Positions 35,265 to 45,110 of a DNA stretch of 64,000 nt are shown piece by piece. The stretch is from JADKHR01 sp041917295 (GTDB taxonomy: Bacteria > Elusimicrobiota > Elusimicrobia > FEN-1173), in assembly GCA_041917295.1 (NCBI GenBank), contig JAYRXX010000059.1, positions 1-64,000 on the forward strand, written 5' to 3'. Below the pieces are notes generated by a model, which was not told where the DNA came from, made no database searches, and worked only from the letters and a program-made list of their open reading frames with translations. Numbering within the stretch: position 1 is the first letter of the stretch; the number at the start of each line of letters is the position of its first letter. The position numbers and the translations under genes are program-made.

Positions 35265-36107
35265 ATGAAAATTGGGGTCATGTTTGTTCATGGAATCGGC
35301 CAGCCGGAACCGCACTTTGCCGACGACATGATGGGTTTGTTGAGTCGGAAATTTCGATCAGCCACAGGGTCTGATGATCTGGTGATGCGTTCGGCCTTTT
35401 GGGCCCCGGTGTTGCAGGACTCCGAAAACGAGTTGTGGCGGCGCCTGAGCGCTGGCGGGCCCATGGATTTTCTTAAACTTCGACGGTTTATGGTCGATTT
35501 TGCCGCCGACGCGATCGCGTACCAGCCGGCCCCTAAAGAAAAAGTGGTTTACGAAGGCGTTCACCGCGTGTTGGCTGAGACGTTAAAAACCCTGGCTGAT
35601 CAAGCGGGGCCCCAGGCTCCGTTGGTGGTGGTGGCCCACAGCTTGGGCACGGTCATTGCCTCGAATTTCTTCTACGATCTTCAAACCCGACTTGCCAAAA
35701 ACACAATCCCCGCCTCCGTCCGAAAAAAGATGGGAAAAACACCGTTGGATCGCGGAGAAACCTTGTCTCACCTGTTTACGCTGGGAAGCCCCATCGCCCT
35801 GTGGAGCCTTCGGTTCAAAGACTTTGGAAAACCCATCCGGGTTCCCTCGCCAGGATTGAGAGATTTTTATCCCAAGGCGGTGGGCGGATGGACCAATTTT
35901 TATGATCAAGACGATGTGATTGGGTATCCGCTTCGGACCATCAACGAAGCCTATTCCAAGGCGGTGAAAGAAGATCGGGCCGTTAATGTTGGAGGGATTT
36001 TGTCGTCCTGGAACCCCACGTCCCATACGGAATACTGGACGGATCGGGACGTGGTGAACGCGGTGTCGGTTGAGTTGGCGGCTTTGTGGGTACAGGTGCA
36101 ACCGTGA
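35265..36107 (+). CDS. Alpha/beta hydrolase
   Basis: 280 residues. HGIG at the oxyanion side (residues 9-12), nucleophile elbow AHSLG with Ser126, an acidic loop (YDQDDVIGYPL) and a late His in SHTEYW make a plausible catalytic triad. No signal peptide, so probably cytoplasmic. The ATG has no ribosome site but lies 7 bases after TACAAT (35252-35257), suggesting a leaderless message. It overlaps the rhomboid gene by 4 bases. Substrate unknown. Confidence 0.78.
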   Translation: MKIGVMFVHGIGQPEPHFADDMMGLLSRKFRSATGSDDLVMRSAFWAPVLQDSENELWRRLSAGGPMDFLKLRRFMVDFAADAIAYQPAPKEKVVYEGVHRVLAETLKTLADQAGPQAPLVVVAHSLGTVIASNFFYDLQTRLAKNTIPASVRKKMGKTPLDRGETLSHLFTLGSPIALWSLRFKDFGKPIRVPSPGLRDFYPKAVGGWTNFYDQDDVIGYPLRTINEAYSKAVKEDRAVNVGGILSSWNPTSHTEYWTDRDVVNAVSVELAALWVQVQP

Positions 36108-36895
36108 ACCAGCCCTTGGCCTATCGGTCTCTTCCCCCGGCGGTCAAGGGGCTCCTGACCGCCATGGGGGCCGTGTTTTTACTTCAATGGCTTGTTCCAT
36201 TAATGGGTGGTCCCAATCTGGTCTCGCTGTTTGGAATGACGCCCGCCCGGGTCACGGCGAATGGGTGGCTTTGGCAACCACTGACTTACCTGTTTTTGCA
36301 CGGTGGGCCGTTGCATCTTCTGTTCAATCTTTACATGTTGTGGGCTCTGGGTCGGGCGGTGGAAGAGCGGTGGGGGGCCGGGCCTTTCCTGTTTTATTTT
36401 TTTCTGTGCGGTGTCGGGGCCGCGGTATTTAACCTTGTGTTCGAGCCGGGCTCGTTGTCTCCCGTGGTTGGCGCGTCGGGGGCTATTTACGGGCTCCTGG
36501 TGGCGTTCGCCATGATGTATCCGGAGGCGGTATTCCTGGTTATGTTTTTGGTGCCGCTTAAAGCCAAACACGCGGTGATTTTTTTCGCCGTGATCGAACT
36601 GATGTTCAGCACGTCAGCCAACCAGTCCCACGTGGCCAACCTGGCCCATCTGGGCGGTCTGGTGACGGGATACCTTTACCTGAAAAGCCGCACCTGGCGT
36701 TACAGTTCACGATCTTTGATCGGCCGCGTGACGGATTGGGCCAAAAAGAAGACCGCACCCAAACCGCCTGTTCCGTTGCACGAGCTGGGCCAGGAAGTGG
36801 ACCGCATCCTGGAAAAAATCTCCCAAAAAGGCCGTTCCAGCCTGACCCGATCGGAGCAGGACCTTCTCGACCGTTACTCCCGCCTCAAACGCTGA
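36104..36895 (+). CDS. Rhomboid family intramembrane serine protease
   Basis: 263 residues with six transmembrane helices. The catalytic Ser lies in VGASGAIYG and the catalytic His in NLAHLGGL; the loop motif WGAGPFLFYFFLCG is also typical. A C-terminal cytoplasmic tail of about 70 charged residues ends in LTRSEQDLLDRYSRLKR. Cleaves substrates in the membrane; target unknown. GTG start shares bases with the hydrolase stop. Confidence 0.92.
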   Translation: MNQPLAYRSLPPAVKGLLTAMGAVFLLQWLVPLMGGPNLVSLFGMTPARVTANGWLWQPLTYLFLHGGPLHLLFNLYMLWALGRAVEERWGAGPFLFYFFLCGVGAAVFNLVFEPGSLSPVVGASGAIYGLLVAFAMMYPEAVFLVMFLVPLKAKHAVIFFAVIELMFSTSANQSHVANLAHLGGLVTGYLYLKSRTWRYSSRSLIGRVTDWAKKKTAPKPPVPLHELGQEVDRILEKISQKGRSSLTRSEQDLLDRYSRLKR

Positions 36896-36900
36896 CCCAG

Positions 36901-38334
36901 TTATAGAACGGGTGAAAAAAGCCGGCAGAGGCCTTCCGAGAATTGGCGGGTGAGGGAGAGTTCGGCCAGTTCATCCACCTTGACTCGGGTGGCGTGGTGG
37001 GCCATTCGGTCGAACACCTTGACCAAGTGGTCGGCCACGACCTGGTCGTAAAGCAGAAGACTGAGCTCGAAATTAATTAAGAAACTGCGGGTGTCCATGT
37101 TGGCCGAACCCACCAACGCCAGATGGTTATCCACTGTGACCACTTTCGAATGAAGAAATCCGTCCCCCAACTGATGAATGCGAACGCCGCTTTCAATGAG
37201 CTCTTTAAACCAACTTCGGCTGGCGAAATCCACCACGGGGTGATCTGTTTTTTTTGGCAATAAGATATCCACCCGTACCCCTTTTCGCGCGGCCGATTCC
37301 AACGCCAGGGCGACCGGCACCGTGGGGATGAAGTAGGGGGTTGTGACCGTGACCCGTTCCCGGGCGGCGTGGACGGCTTCCAGGAAAATCATGCTGAGCG
37401 CGTTTTCCCGTCGGTCGGGGCCCGTGGGAAGAACCTGGGCCAAGGTGGCCCCCACCGACGGAGACAGGGGGAAGTAGGGTTCGCCCGTCAGGGCGGTTCC
37501 GGCGGCGAAATTCCAGTCTTCCACAAACACCGATTGGAGTTCTTCGGCGGCCGGGCCTTCCAACCTGAGGTCGGTTTCACGCCAGGTGTGTTTGCGGGAA
37601 CCCGACCGCCAAAAGTGGTGGCCGATGTTTTGGCTCCCTAAAAATCCAATCCGACCGTCGATCACGCTGAGTTTTCGGTGGTTTCGAAAATTAAACCCCC
37701 ACGGCCGGCGGAACGTTCGGAAGGGGGAAAAGAAGGCGGTTTCCACCCCCGCCTCCTGCAAGGGCTGGAGAAATTTTCGGTTGATTTGGTACGATCCCAC
37801 CGCGTCCATCAGCAACCGGCACTGAACGCCCTGGCGGGCCCGATCGATCAATAGGTCCCGAAACATCAGCCCCGTGCGGTCGGGTTCCACGATGTAGTAG
37901 CACATGTGGACGTGGTGGCGGGCCTGCTGAATCGCGGCGGCCAACGCGCTGTCGGTCTCGTTGGCGTGGTCGAAAACAGTCACCCGGTTGCCGCCCACCA
38001 CGGGGTATTCGGTCAGGCCTTCCGCCAATCGTTCCACGTTTTGGAGCGCTGGGGGAATGGCCGCCCGAAACAGGGCGGTGTCCGACGATCGGGCCAAGCG
38101 GTGGGCCGGCGCGGGGGTTCGCCGTCGACGCAATCGGAACTGTTGGTATCCGAAAAAAGAATAGAGCAAGAGGCTGACGAACGGGAACAGAAAAAATCCC
38201 AACACCCACGCCAGTGTCACCGACGCGTCCCGCTTTTGGGAAATGACAAAAAATGAAAAGAGAGCGGCCAAAAGGATGTCCGCCACAGCCACCACCGGCC
38301 AGAACGCAAAGAGCGTGTCAAACAGAAAGGACAT
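36901..38334 (-). CDS. cls: Cardiolipin synthase
   Basis: 477 residues. Two N-terminal helices are followed by two phospholipase-D motifs: NHRKLSVIDGRIGFLGSQN and LHSKVVTVDNHLALVGSAN. It joins two phosphatidylglycerols into cardiolipin at the inner membrane. Convergent with the rhomboid gene (5-base gap) and divergent from the GH94-type gene. Full length. Confidence 0.93.
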   Translation of the reverse strand: MSFLFDTLFAFWPVVAVADILLAALFSFFVISQKRDASVTLAWVLGFFLFPFVSLLLYSFFGYQQFRLRRRRTPAPAHRLARSSDTALFRAAIPPALQNVERLAEGLTEYPVVGGNRVTVFDHANETDSALAAAIQQARHHVHMCYYIVEPDRTGLMFRDLLIDRARQGVQCRLLMDAVGSYQINRKFLQPLQEAGVETAFFSPFRTFRRPWGFNFRNHRKLSVIDGRIGFLGSQNIGHHFWRSGSRKHTWRETDLRLEGPAAEELQSVFVEDWNFAAGTALTGEPYFPLSPSVGATLAQVLPTGPDRRENALSMIFLEAVHAARERVTVTTPYFIPTVPVALALESAARKGVRVDILLPKKTDHPVVDFASRSWFKELIESGVRIHQLGDGFLHSKVVTVDNHLALVGSANMDTRSFLINFELSLLLYDQVVADHLVKVFDRMAHHATRVKVDELAELSLTRQFSEGLCRLFSPVL

Positions 38335-38418
38335 ACCGTCATTTTAACATACCCGAACGCGCTTTCGAATTTCATGGTTCTTTGCTACTGTTTGGTGACT
38401 GAAAAGAAGGAGGCACCT

Positions 38419-40869
38419 ATGTCGACAAGTCAATTCCCATTTAAAACCGCGTACGGTCATTTTTCAGATGACGGCGCCAGTTTCCTTATTCAACGGCCCG
38501 ACACCCCGCGCCCGTGGATTAACGTGATGTCCTCCGGCACTTACGGGGTGGCCATGAGCCAAACCGGATCCGGTTACAGTTGGCTCCACCATGCGTCCCT
38601 CAATCGGATCACCCGTTGGAACCAAGACCTGATCCGGGACGACTGGGGTCGGTATCTGTACGTGCGCGACGATGAGTCCGGGAAATTCTGGTCCGTGGGC
38701 TGGCAACCGGTGCAAATGAAACCGGAATCCTACGAGGTGATTCATGGCGTGGGATACACGATCATCAATTCCCAGTATGAAGGCATTCAGGCCCAGTGGC
38801 TCGTGTTCGTTCCCCACGATGAACCTCTGGAAGTCTGGCGGCTTCGAATAAAAAACACCACCCGCCGCCCCCGCAAAATTTCCCTGTGGAGTTATCTGGA
38901 ATGGAATTTGGGCGAATCCCCGGATTCCCATCGGGAGTTTCATCGAACTTTTATCGAGACGTCGGTTCACGACAAAAACAATATTCTTCTGGCCAAAAAG
39001 CGGTTGTCTCCGCTCAAGAATGCCAAGGGCCAATCATGGAACCGCAATTGGGACCACGTGGCCTGGCACGCGGTGAGTGTGCCCAGCAAAGCGGTTTCGT
39101 GCGACAAGCAGGCGTTTCTTGGAAATTACGGGTCGCTGAGGTCTCCAGCCAGTCTCGAAAAGGGCGCGTACGGGGGGCCCACCACCCACAAATGGGACGA
39201 CAGCATTGCGAGTTTTCAGGTGCCGTTGGCGTTGAAAGCGGGCGAGGAGCGGAGCTTGTTGTGGTCTGTGGGCGCCGCGGATTCCCAAAGCCAAGCGTTG
39301 GTTAAGGCCCGGCGGTTTATGGATTTTTCCCAGGTCGACAGCGCGTGGGGCCGCACCGAATCCTTTTGGGACAAGTATATGGCCTCGTTCACGGTCAAAA
39401 CACCGGATCGGGCTTTCGACGCGCTCACCAACACGTGGTTGAAATACCAGGCCCTTTCGGGCCGGTTGTGGGGCCGCACGGCGTACTACCAGACAGGGGG
39501 GGCCTACGGGTTTCGCGACCAGCTCCAAGACAGCCAGGTGTTTTTGCCATTGGACGCCGAAGGAACCCGAAAACAGATTCATTTGCACGCGGCCCATCAG
39601 TTTTCCGATGGGACGGTGTACCATTGGTGGCATCCCCTCTCTGAGGAGGGGCACCCGTCGGGCTATTCCGACGATCTGTTGTGGCTTCCGTTTGTCATTG
39701 GCAATTACATCAAGGAAACAGCTCATTGGGGGCTATTAAACGAAACCGCGCCTTTTGCCGTCCGGCCCGGCGCTTCGGGCCGGGAAGAATCCGGCACAAT
39801 CCACGACCACGCGGTTCGGGCCATTGAAAAATCGTTGACGCGGATGTCGCCGCGGGGTCTTCCGTTGATGGGCGAAGCCGATTGGAACGATGGTTTGTCG
39901 GGGGCCGGTCGGGGAGGGAAAGGCGAAAGCGTGTGGATGGCTCATTTCTTGGTTGGCATTTTAAACGAGTGGGCTGACCTCACCGAGCGGGCCGTGGCGG
40001 CCGGCGCGTTGCCGGGAACCGAAAAAAAACGGGCGGTTCGCTATCGTCGGGTCGCGGACAAATTGAAGGCGGTGGTCAACCGCACCGCCTGGGACGGGGC
40101 TTGGTTTTGGCGGGCCACCACGGACGATGGAACTGTTTTGGGGTCGAAAAAATCCCGGGAAGGCAAAATCTTTTTGAACGCCCAAACCTGGGCGTTGCTT
40201 AACGGTGTGGTTTCAACCCCGTCGCGCAAAAAGGCGATCCTAAAATCGGTGGAGAAACATTTGTATTCTCCGAATGGGCCGCTTCTTCTCACGCCAGCTT
40301 TCACCGCCCCGGACGAGCGGATCGGATACCTCACCCGTTACTCGCCCACCACCCGGGAAAACGGAGGCATTTACACCCACGCGGCCGTGTGGGCGCTTCA
40401 AATGGAGTGCGCTTTGGGACGCGCGGAAAAGGCCTGGGCGATTTATGAAAAAATTTGCCCGATATTGGCCAGCGCAAAAAATCCGGACCGCTATCGAGCG
40501 GAACCCTACGTGACCCCCGGCAACGTGGACGGGCCGGGGTCTCCCACGCCCGGCTGCGCCGGGTGGACCTGGTATACCGGATCGGCCGCGTGGCTGTATC
40601 GTGTGTCCACCGAGTGGATCTTGGGAATTCGGCCTGTCTGGGACGGCCTTTTGATTCGGCCCTGTTTGCCGCCCCACTGGAAAAAAGTGGAGGCGGTTCG
40701 GAATTTCCGGGGCGGGGCTTACCGGATCATCATGGAACGGGACGCGTCTTTGCCCGCCGGCACGCAAAAAATTACGTTCAATAATCGACAGTTGACCGGC
40801 GACGTTTTGCCCGTATCGCCGGGAATGCAAAACACGGTTCAGGTTCGATTGGGCCCCGTTCGGCGATGA
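38419..40869 (+). CDS. GH94-type glycoside phosphorylase (cellobiose phosphorylase family)
   Basis: 816 residues. The N-terminal beta-sandwich begins FPFKTAYGHFSDDGASFLI; the catalytic (alpha/alpha)6 barrel contains YQTGGAYGFRDQLQDSQ and the acid GEADWNDGLSG (Asp near residue 491), then GCAGWTWYTGSAAWLYR. GH94 enzymes split beta-glucosides with phosphate. Substrate among cellobiose, cellodextrin, laminaribiose or chitobiose cannot be told. AAGGAGG lies 6 bases before the ATG; an extended -10 (TGC-TACTGT) lies about 35 bases upstream. It overlaps the next gene. Confidence 0.9.
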   Translation: MSTSQFPFKTAYGHFSDDGASFLIQRPDTPRPWINVMSSGTYGVAMSQTGSGYSWLHHASLNRITRWNQDLIRDDWGRYLYVRDDESGKFWSVGWQPVQMKPESYEVIHGVGYTIINSQYEGIQAQWLVFVPHDEPLEVWRLRIKNTTRRPRKISLWSYLEWNLGESPDSHREFHRTFIETSVHDKNNILLAKKRLSPLKNAKGQSWNRNWDHVAWHAVSVPSKAVSCDKQAFLGNYGSLRSPASLEKGAYGGPTTHKWDDSIASFQVPLALKAGEERSLLWSVGAADSQSQALVKARRFMDFSQVDSAWGRTESFWDKYMASFTVKTPDRAFDALTNTWLKYQALSGRLWGRTAYYQTGGAYGFRDQLQDSQVFLPLDAEGTRKQIHLHAAHQFSDGTVYHWWHPLSEEGHPSGYSDDLLWLPFVIGNYIKETAHWGLLNETAPFAVRPGASGREESGTIHDHAVRAIEKSLTRMSPRGLPLMGEADWNDGLSGAGRGGKGESVWMAHFLVGILNEWADLTERAVAAGALPGTEKKRAVRYRRVADKLKAVVNRTAWDGAWFWRATTDDGTVLGSKKSREGKIFLNAQTWALLNGVVSTPSRKKAILKSVEKHLYSPNGPLLLTPAFTAPDERIGYLTRYSPTTRENGGIYTHAAVWALQMECALGRAEKAWAIYEKICPILASAKNPDRYRAEPYVTPGNVDGPGSPTPGCAGWTWYTGSAAWLYRVSTEWILGIRPVWDGLLIRPCLPPHWKKVEAVRNFRGGAYRIIMERDASLPAGTQKITFNNRQLTGDVLPVSPGMQNTVQVRLGPVRR

Positions 40870-41864
40870 CACCCCCGGCGGTCCCCGCGGCCGAACAGGC
40901 GACCTTGGGCGCCGAATCGGTTTACGACGAGGCGGTATCGGCCGCGCGACTGCTTTATCGGAACGCGGGGTCAAAGGGGGCCAATGCGGCCGCTCTGTTT
41001 TGGCCCGAAAATATTATTCGAAAAATTTGGCTGTTGTTGCACGAAGGGAGCCCGCGCCTTGTGGCGTTGACTTTGCGCTCCACGCCGGACCACTTTTTGT
41101 TCGGGCACGTGGCCAACATGACGGTCTTGTCCATGAGGCTGGGGCTGGCCGTGGGGTTGGAAGAAGACGATTTAATCACCTTGGGCTTGAGCGCGTTTTT
41201 AAACGAGATGGGTCTCGCGCCCTTAATGGACCTGGTTTCAAAACCAACAACCCTCACCGAGGACGAACTGCGTCAAATTCGCAAACACGTGGAAGACGGC
41301 GTTAAAATGCTCGACTTGTTTGCGATTCCCGAAAATTCGCGCAAGGCCACCCTGCGGCAAATCATCGGCCAGTGCCACGAGCGGGTCAGCGGAACGGGCT
41401 ACCCAAAGGGCCTTAAAAAAGAAGCCATTCATCCGTTCGCGAAAATGATTGGAATCGTGGACTCCTATGAAGCGTTAACCCACCCGCGACCCTGGCGGTC
41501 CAAAACGTTGCCCGCGGAAGTCCTTAAACGATTTGTGGAAGAGAACCCGGAAGAATTTGATCCACTGCTCATCCGCGCTTTGCTGGACAGTTTGTCGTTT
41601 TATCCGCCGGGAAGCTTTGTGAAATTAAATACCGCTGAAGTGGCCCAAGTGACCGTGCCGACTCCGGGCCTGCCTCTTCGCCCCCGCGTGCGGGTGATTA
41701 TGGACAAAACGGGCCAGCGGCTGGTTCCCCCGCGGACCGTGTCGTTGGTGGCCCAGCCAACCTTGTTTGTGGCGGAGCCTGTTGATGAGACGACTCTGAG
41801 TACCCCCTCTTCTCGCCTTCGGATGGAACTGCGCGCGCAAACGCTCTGGGTTAAAGGCTTGTGA
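40866..41864 (+). CDS. Degenerate HD-GYP domain protein
   Basis: 332 residues. The HD-GYP layout is visible: His81, a helix where the metal-binding HD should be, His141, then HERVSGTGYPKGL (His171 with GTGYP) and DSYEALTHP (Asp199). In place of HD, residues 110-113 read AFLN, so both metal ligands are missing and cyclic-di-GMP hydrolysis is unlikely. It may bind the nucleotide as a sensor. Overlaps the GH94 gene and the ABC gene by 4 bases each. Confidence 0.8.
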   Translation: MTPPAVPAAEQATLGAESVYDEAVSAARLLYRNAGSKGANAAALFWPENIIRKIWLLLHEGSPRLVALTLRSTPDHFLFGHVANMTVLSMRLGLAVGLEEDDLITLGLSAFLNEMGLAPLMDLVSKPTTLTEDELRQIRKHVEDGVKMLDLFAIPENSRKATLRQIIGQCHERVSGTGYPKGLKKEAIHPFAKMIGIVDSYEALTHPRPWRSKTLPAEVLKRFVEENPEEFDPLLIRALLDSLSFYPPGSFVKLNTAEVAQVTVPTPGLPLRPRVRVIMDKTGQRLVPPRTVSLVAQPTLFVAEPVDETTLSTPSSRLRMELRAQTLWVKGL

Positions 41865-42688
41865 ATCGGCGGTGGGATAGGGTGTTCATGGGCGCCATGA
41901 CGGGCCCAAAGGCGGTGACCGGGCGTGGTTTGCATATCCAAGGGGTATGTAAATCGTTTCCGACGGCGGGGGGGAGCCGGACCGTTTTGCGCACTGTTTC
42001 TTTTAATGTTCCGGCGGGGCGCATCGTGTGTTTGCTGGGCCCCAACGGGTCCGGAAAAACAACTCTCCTAAAAACGATCGCGACGTTGTTGATCCCCGAA
42101 ACGGGCACTGTTGAGGCTGGCGGCATCGATGTGCATCGGTATTCGGACCAAGCCAAACGGATGATTGGGTTTGCGTCAACGGAAGATCAATCGTTTTATG
42201 GGAGGCTATCGGCGCGAATGAATTTATGGTTTTACGGGCAAATGTACGGGATGTCCCAACGGGTTTTTGACGAGCGGTTAAAAGATCTTTCGAGCCTGTT
42301 GGATCTGTCGGACGGTCTGGACAGGCCGTTTCGCGAGTTGTCCAGCGGACAAAAACAACGCTTTCTTTTGGCGCGGGCGGACCTCCACGATCCTCCCTTT
42401 CTCATATTGGATGAACCCCATCAAAATTTGGATCCCCGTTTTTCCGCCCGCTTGAGAACGGTGATTCAAAACGAGTGGATGGCCAACCGCAAAAAAACCG
42501 TATTGGTGTCGACCCACCATCTCGAAGACGCGCACAAAATATCTGACCAATGGGTCGTTATCGCCAACGGCCGGGTGCGTTTTTCCGGGTCTGTGGCGGA
42601 GGCGCGCGCCAAAGCCGATCACGCCGATTTGGACGCTTTTTTCCATTATCTCACCGAGAAGGCGCACCCCGATGGAGTGGGTCCATGA
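41861..42688 (+). CDS. ABC transporter ATP-binding protein
   Basis: About 275 residues. Walker A GPNGSGKTT, signature LSSGQKQR, Walker B FLILDEP and H-loop STHH are all intact. Layout matches exporters of the ABC-2 type. GTG at 41861 overlaps the previous stop; ATG at 41888 is a possible later start. The permease follows with a 4-base overlap. Confidence 0.9.
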   Translation: MNRRWDRVFMGAMTGPKAVTGRGLHIQGVCKSFPTAGGSRTVLRTVSFNVPAGRIVCLLGPNGSGKTTLLKTIATLLIPETGTVEAGGIDVHRYSDQAKRMIGFASTEDQSFYGRLSARMNLWFYGQMYGMSQRVFDERLKDLSSLLDLSDGLDRPFRELSSGQKQRFLLARADLHDPPFLILDEPHQNLDPRFSARLRTVIQNEWMANRKKTVLVSTHHLEDAHKISDQWVVIANGRVRFSGSVAEARAKADHADLDAFFHYLTEKAHPDGVGP

Positions 42689-43497
42689 CGTTGGTTTCAA
42701 CTTTGTGGGCTTTTTTCCGTCGGGACGCGCTGATCCACACGTCGTATAAGATGGGCTTTTTTATGGATTTGTTTGGCGTGTTTTTTACCGCGGCCACGTA
42801 TTTTTTTGTGTCTCGGGTGTTTGGTTCGGCGGCAACGCCGTACCTTCAATCCTACGGCGGGGACTATTTCGCTTTTGTTCTCATCGGGGTGGCCTTCGCC
42901 GCGTATCAAAATGTGGGGCTTAATTCGTTTTCTCAATCGTTGAGGCAAGAACAGTTTTTAAACACGTTGGAACCACTTTTGATGACGCCGGTGAACACGC
43001 CCCGCTTTTTGTTGGGGTCGTCTTTGTGGGACTTTTTATACGCAACGCTGAGGGTGGCTTTATACCTGGGGTTGGGCGCCGCGTTTTTTGGGTTTCGCAT
43101 GGGGCAGGCGCGGGTGGGGCCGGCCTTGGCCGTGTTGGTATTGACCCTGTTTTCGTTTATGGGGTTGGGCGTTTTTGCCGCGTCGTTTATCATGCGGTTT
43201 AAGCGGGGAAACCCCGTTACGTGGTTTATGGAAGCGGTGAGCAACCTGTTGGGAGGCGTTTTTTTCCCTTTGGCTGCTCTCCCGGAGGGCCTTCAAAAAG
43301 CCGCCCTTTTTCTACCCATGACCCACGCCCTGGAAGGCCTGCGCAAAACCCTGTTGATGGGCGCGGGTTGGCACGACATTTATCCTCAAATGGCGGCGTT
43401 GGGCCTGTTCACGTTATTGGTTTGGCCTATTGGCATTCTTCTTTTCAAAAAAGCCTTGAACCGAGCCCGGGCGGATGGAACCCTTGGGCATTATTGA
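42685..43497 (+). CDS. ABC-2 type transporter permease
   Basis: 270 residues with six hydrophobic segments and the ABC-2 features QEQFLNTLEPLLMTPVNTP and FFPLAALPEGLQKAALFLPM. Likely exports a lipid, polysaccharide or drug with the preceding ATPase. Substrate unknown. The 3' end overlaps miaA by about 23 bases. Confidence 0.88.
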   Translation: MTLVSTLWAFFRRDALIHTSYKMGFFMDLFGVFFTAATYFFVSRVFGSAATPYLQSYGGDYFAFVLIGVAFAAYQNVGLNSFSQSLRQEQFLNTLEPLLMTPVNTPRFLLGSSLWDFLYATLRVALYLGLGAAFFGFRMGQARVGPALAVLVLTLFSFMGLGVFAASFIMRFKRGNPVTWFMEAVSNLLGGVFFPLAALPEGLQKAALFLPMTHALEGLRKTLLMGAGWHDIYPQMAALGLFTLLVWPIGILLFKKALNRARADGTLGHY

Positions 43498-44428
43498 CCA
43501 AAAACCAGGCGTAAAACCTGTGATCGTGATTGCCGGACCCACGGGAACAGGCAAGTCCGATGTGGCATTGGCCCTGGCCAAACGGATTTCGGCTGAAATT
43601 ATTTCAGCCGATTCGCGTCAAGTTTACAAACACCTTTGCGTGGGAACGGCCAAACCGGCCGGGGTATGGCGAAAAAGCCATTACATGGTTGACGGCGTGG
43701 TCCATCACCTCGTGGACCATGTTGAACCCACCGAACCCTACACCGCTGGCCGTTTCGTTCGAGAGGCGGGGGAAATCCTTGAGGAATTGTCCCATCGGGG
43801 GGTTCCAGCGATCATCGTGGGCGGGACAGGGCTCTATATCAGAAGCTTAGTGAGGGGGTTGGCCCCTTTACCCGAGGCCAATATCGAATTACGCGAGCGA
43901 TTGGCCCAACGGGTCCGACTGGAAGGCCGGCTCGCCCTTCACGCCGAGTTGGAGCGGGTTGATCCGGATTCGGCCCGGTCAATTCCTCCCAACAACATTC
44001 AAAGGGTGATCCGGGCTCTGGAAGTGCATGAGTTGACCGGAAAGGCCCTTTCTGAAATCCAAAGAACCCAAACACACCCATCCCCATGGATTTATAAATG
44101 GTTTGGCATTAAAATGGACCCAGAGACGTACAAAGAACGCCTTCAGAAGCGTTGTCTTGCCATGGAGGGGGGGATAGTCGCTGAGACAAAGGCCCTATTG
44201 GACCGGGGTGTAAGTCCTTTGTCTCCTGGGTTTCAGTCGTTGGGTTACCAAGAGGCCATTCAGTTAATTAATAGAAAAAAATCCAAGGAATCTTTTTCCC
44301 AGGAACTATTCAAGCAGACCCGCCTTTATTCCAAACGCCAAATGACCTGGTTTCGGTCCGAGCCCAATTTGTGCTGGTTGGACCCGGGGTCCACTTCTCA
44401 CCTGGTCGAGCAAATAATTTCTTCATAA
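43475..44428 (+). CDS. miaA: tRNA dimethylallyltransferase
   Basis: 317 residues with the P-loop GPTGTGKSDVALALA, SADSRQVYKHLCVGTAKP, GGTGLYIRSLVRGL and the late RQMTWFR. Adds dimethylallyl to A37 of UNN-decoding tRNAs. Start at ATG 43475 lies inside the permease gene; TTG 43484 is a possible alternative. The 44429-44474 gap to the convergent gene shows no clear terminator. Confidence 0.95.
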   Translation: MEPLGIIDQKPGVKPVIVIAGPTGTGKSDVALALAKRISAEIISADSRQVYKHLCVGTAKPAGVWRKSHYMVDGVVHHLVDHVEPTEPYTAGRFVREAGEILEELSHRGVPAIIVGGTGLYIRSLVRGLAPLPEANIELRERLAQRVRLEGRLALHAELERVDPDSARSIPPNNIQRVIRALEVHELTGKALSEIQRTQTHPSPWIYKWFGIKMDPETYKERLQKRCLAMEGGIVAETKALLDRGVSPLSPGFQSLGYQEAIQLINRKKSKESFSQELFKQTRLYSKRQMTWFRSEPNLCWLDPGSTSHLVEQIISS

Positions 44429-44474
44429 AGACGCCCAGCCAATGGGTCAATGACAAACCGCCTATTCCCTGATT

Positions 44475-44675
44475 TTAAGCGGGGGGTTGCTGGGGGGCGG
44501 GTTCAGACTTCCGCTTAATTTTGTCCTTATTGTCTTCGTAAAACTTCCGAATCGTATCCACGTTGTCCAAAATCAATTTGGCCTTAGTCAGTCCGAACGT
44601 GATCCCATACCGATCCTCTTCGTTTGTTTTTAAAGTAATCACAAGGTTGCCTTTGAATTCGCCAATGGTAAACAA
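44475..44675 (-). CDS. Small protein of unknown function
   Basis: 66 residues, not recognised. Two-strand start (GEFKGNLVITLKTNEEDRYG), a helix (LTKAKLILDNVDTIRKFYED) and a Lys/Pro/Gln-rich tail. The start is TTG with AGGAG 6 bases upstream, a good ribosome site that supports a real gene. Base composition is more AT-rich than the neighbours. It faces miaA and is followed upstream by a long AT-rich gap. Confidence 0.6.
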   Translation of the reverse strand: MFTIGEFKGNLVITLKTNEEDRYGITFGLTKAKLILDNVDTIRKFYEDNKDKIKRKSEPAPQQPPA

Positions 44676-45110
44676 GGGTGTCTCCTCTGGATGTATTTAA
44701 ACTCGCGAAATTCTAACACTTCAAAGACAATCACCGCTATGATTTAGATCATGTTTTTAAAATAAAAAATTCAACTCGGAAGAGCAAAAAAAAGCACTAT
44801 TTTTAGCTTGGACCGCCAAAATTAAAAAATCTCACAAATCAACTCGTATTTGACTTAAAAATATAATCACATTAAGTGTTTTACAAAAAAATCGAATAAC
44901 GTTTGTATTGCCTTTCTATTCGGGTTAATTCGCCATTTATTTAACATAATATATATTATCGGACATCTTAAGTTTAGCAAAAAATTGGTTTGTTCCCACA
45001 AGTAAAACCTATATATTTGCGGCTGCAATCAATTCGTAACCGTCAGCGGGTTTCAATGTTGGATTCCCGATAAAGGTATTCGGGAATGACAATAATGGAA
45101 TTGTGGTGTT
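44676..45110. other. AT-rich gene-free stretch
   Basis: 435 bases with no supported gene and far lower G+C than the rest of the window, roughly 30% by eye. It holds many A/T runs. At its right end ATTCCCGA (45063-45070) pairs with TCGGGAAT (45080-45087), a small hairpin just past the stop of the minus-strand gene at 45111, perhaps a terminator. I see no tRNA, transposase or clear promoter in it. Confidence 0.6.
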
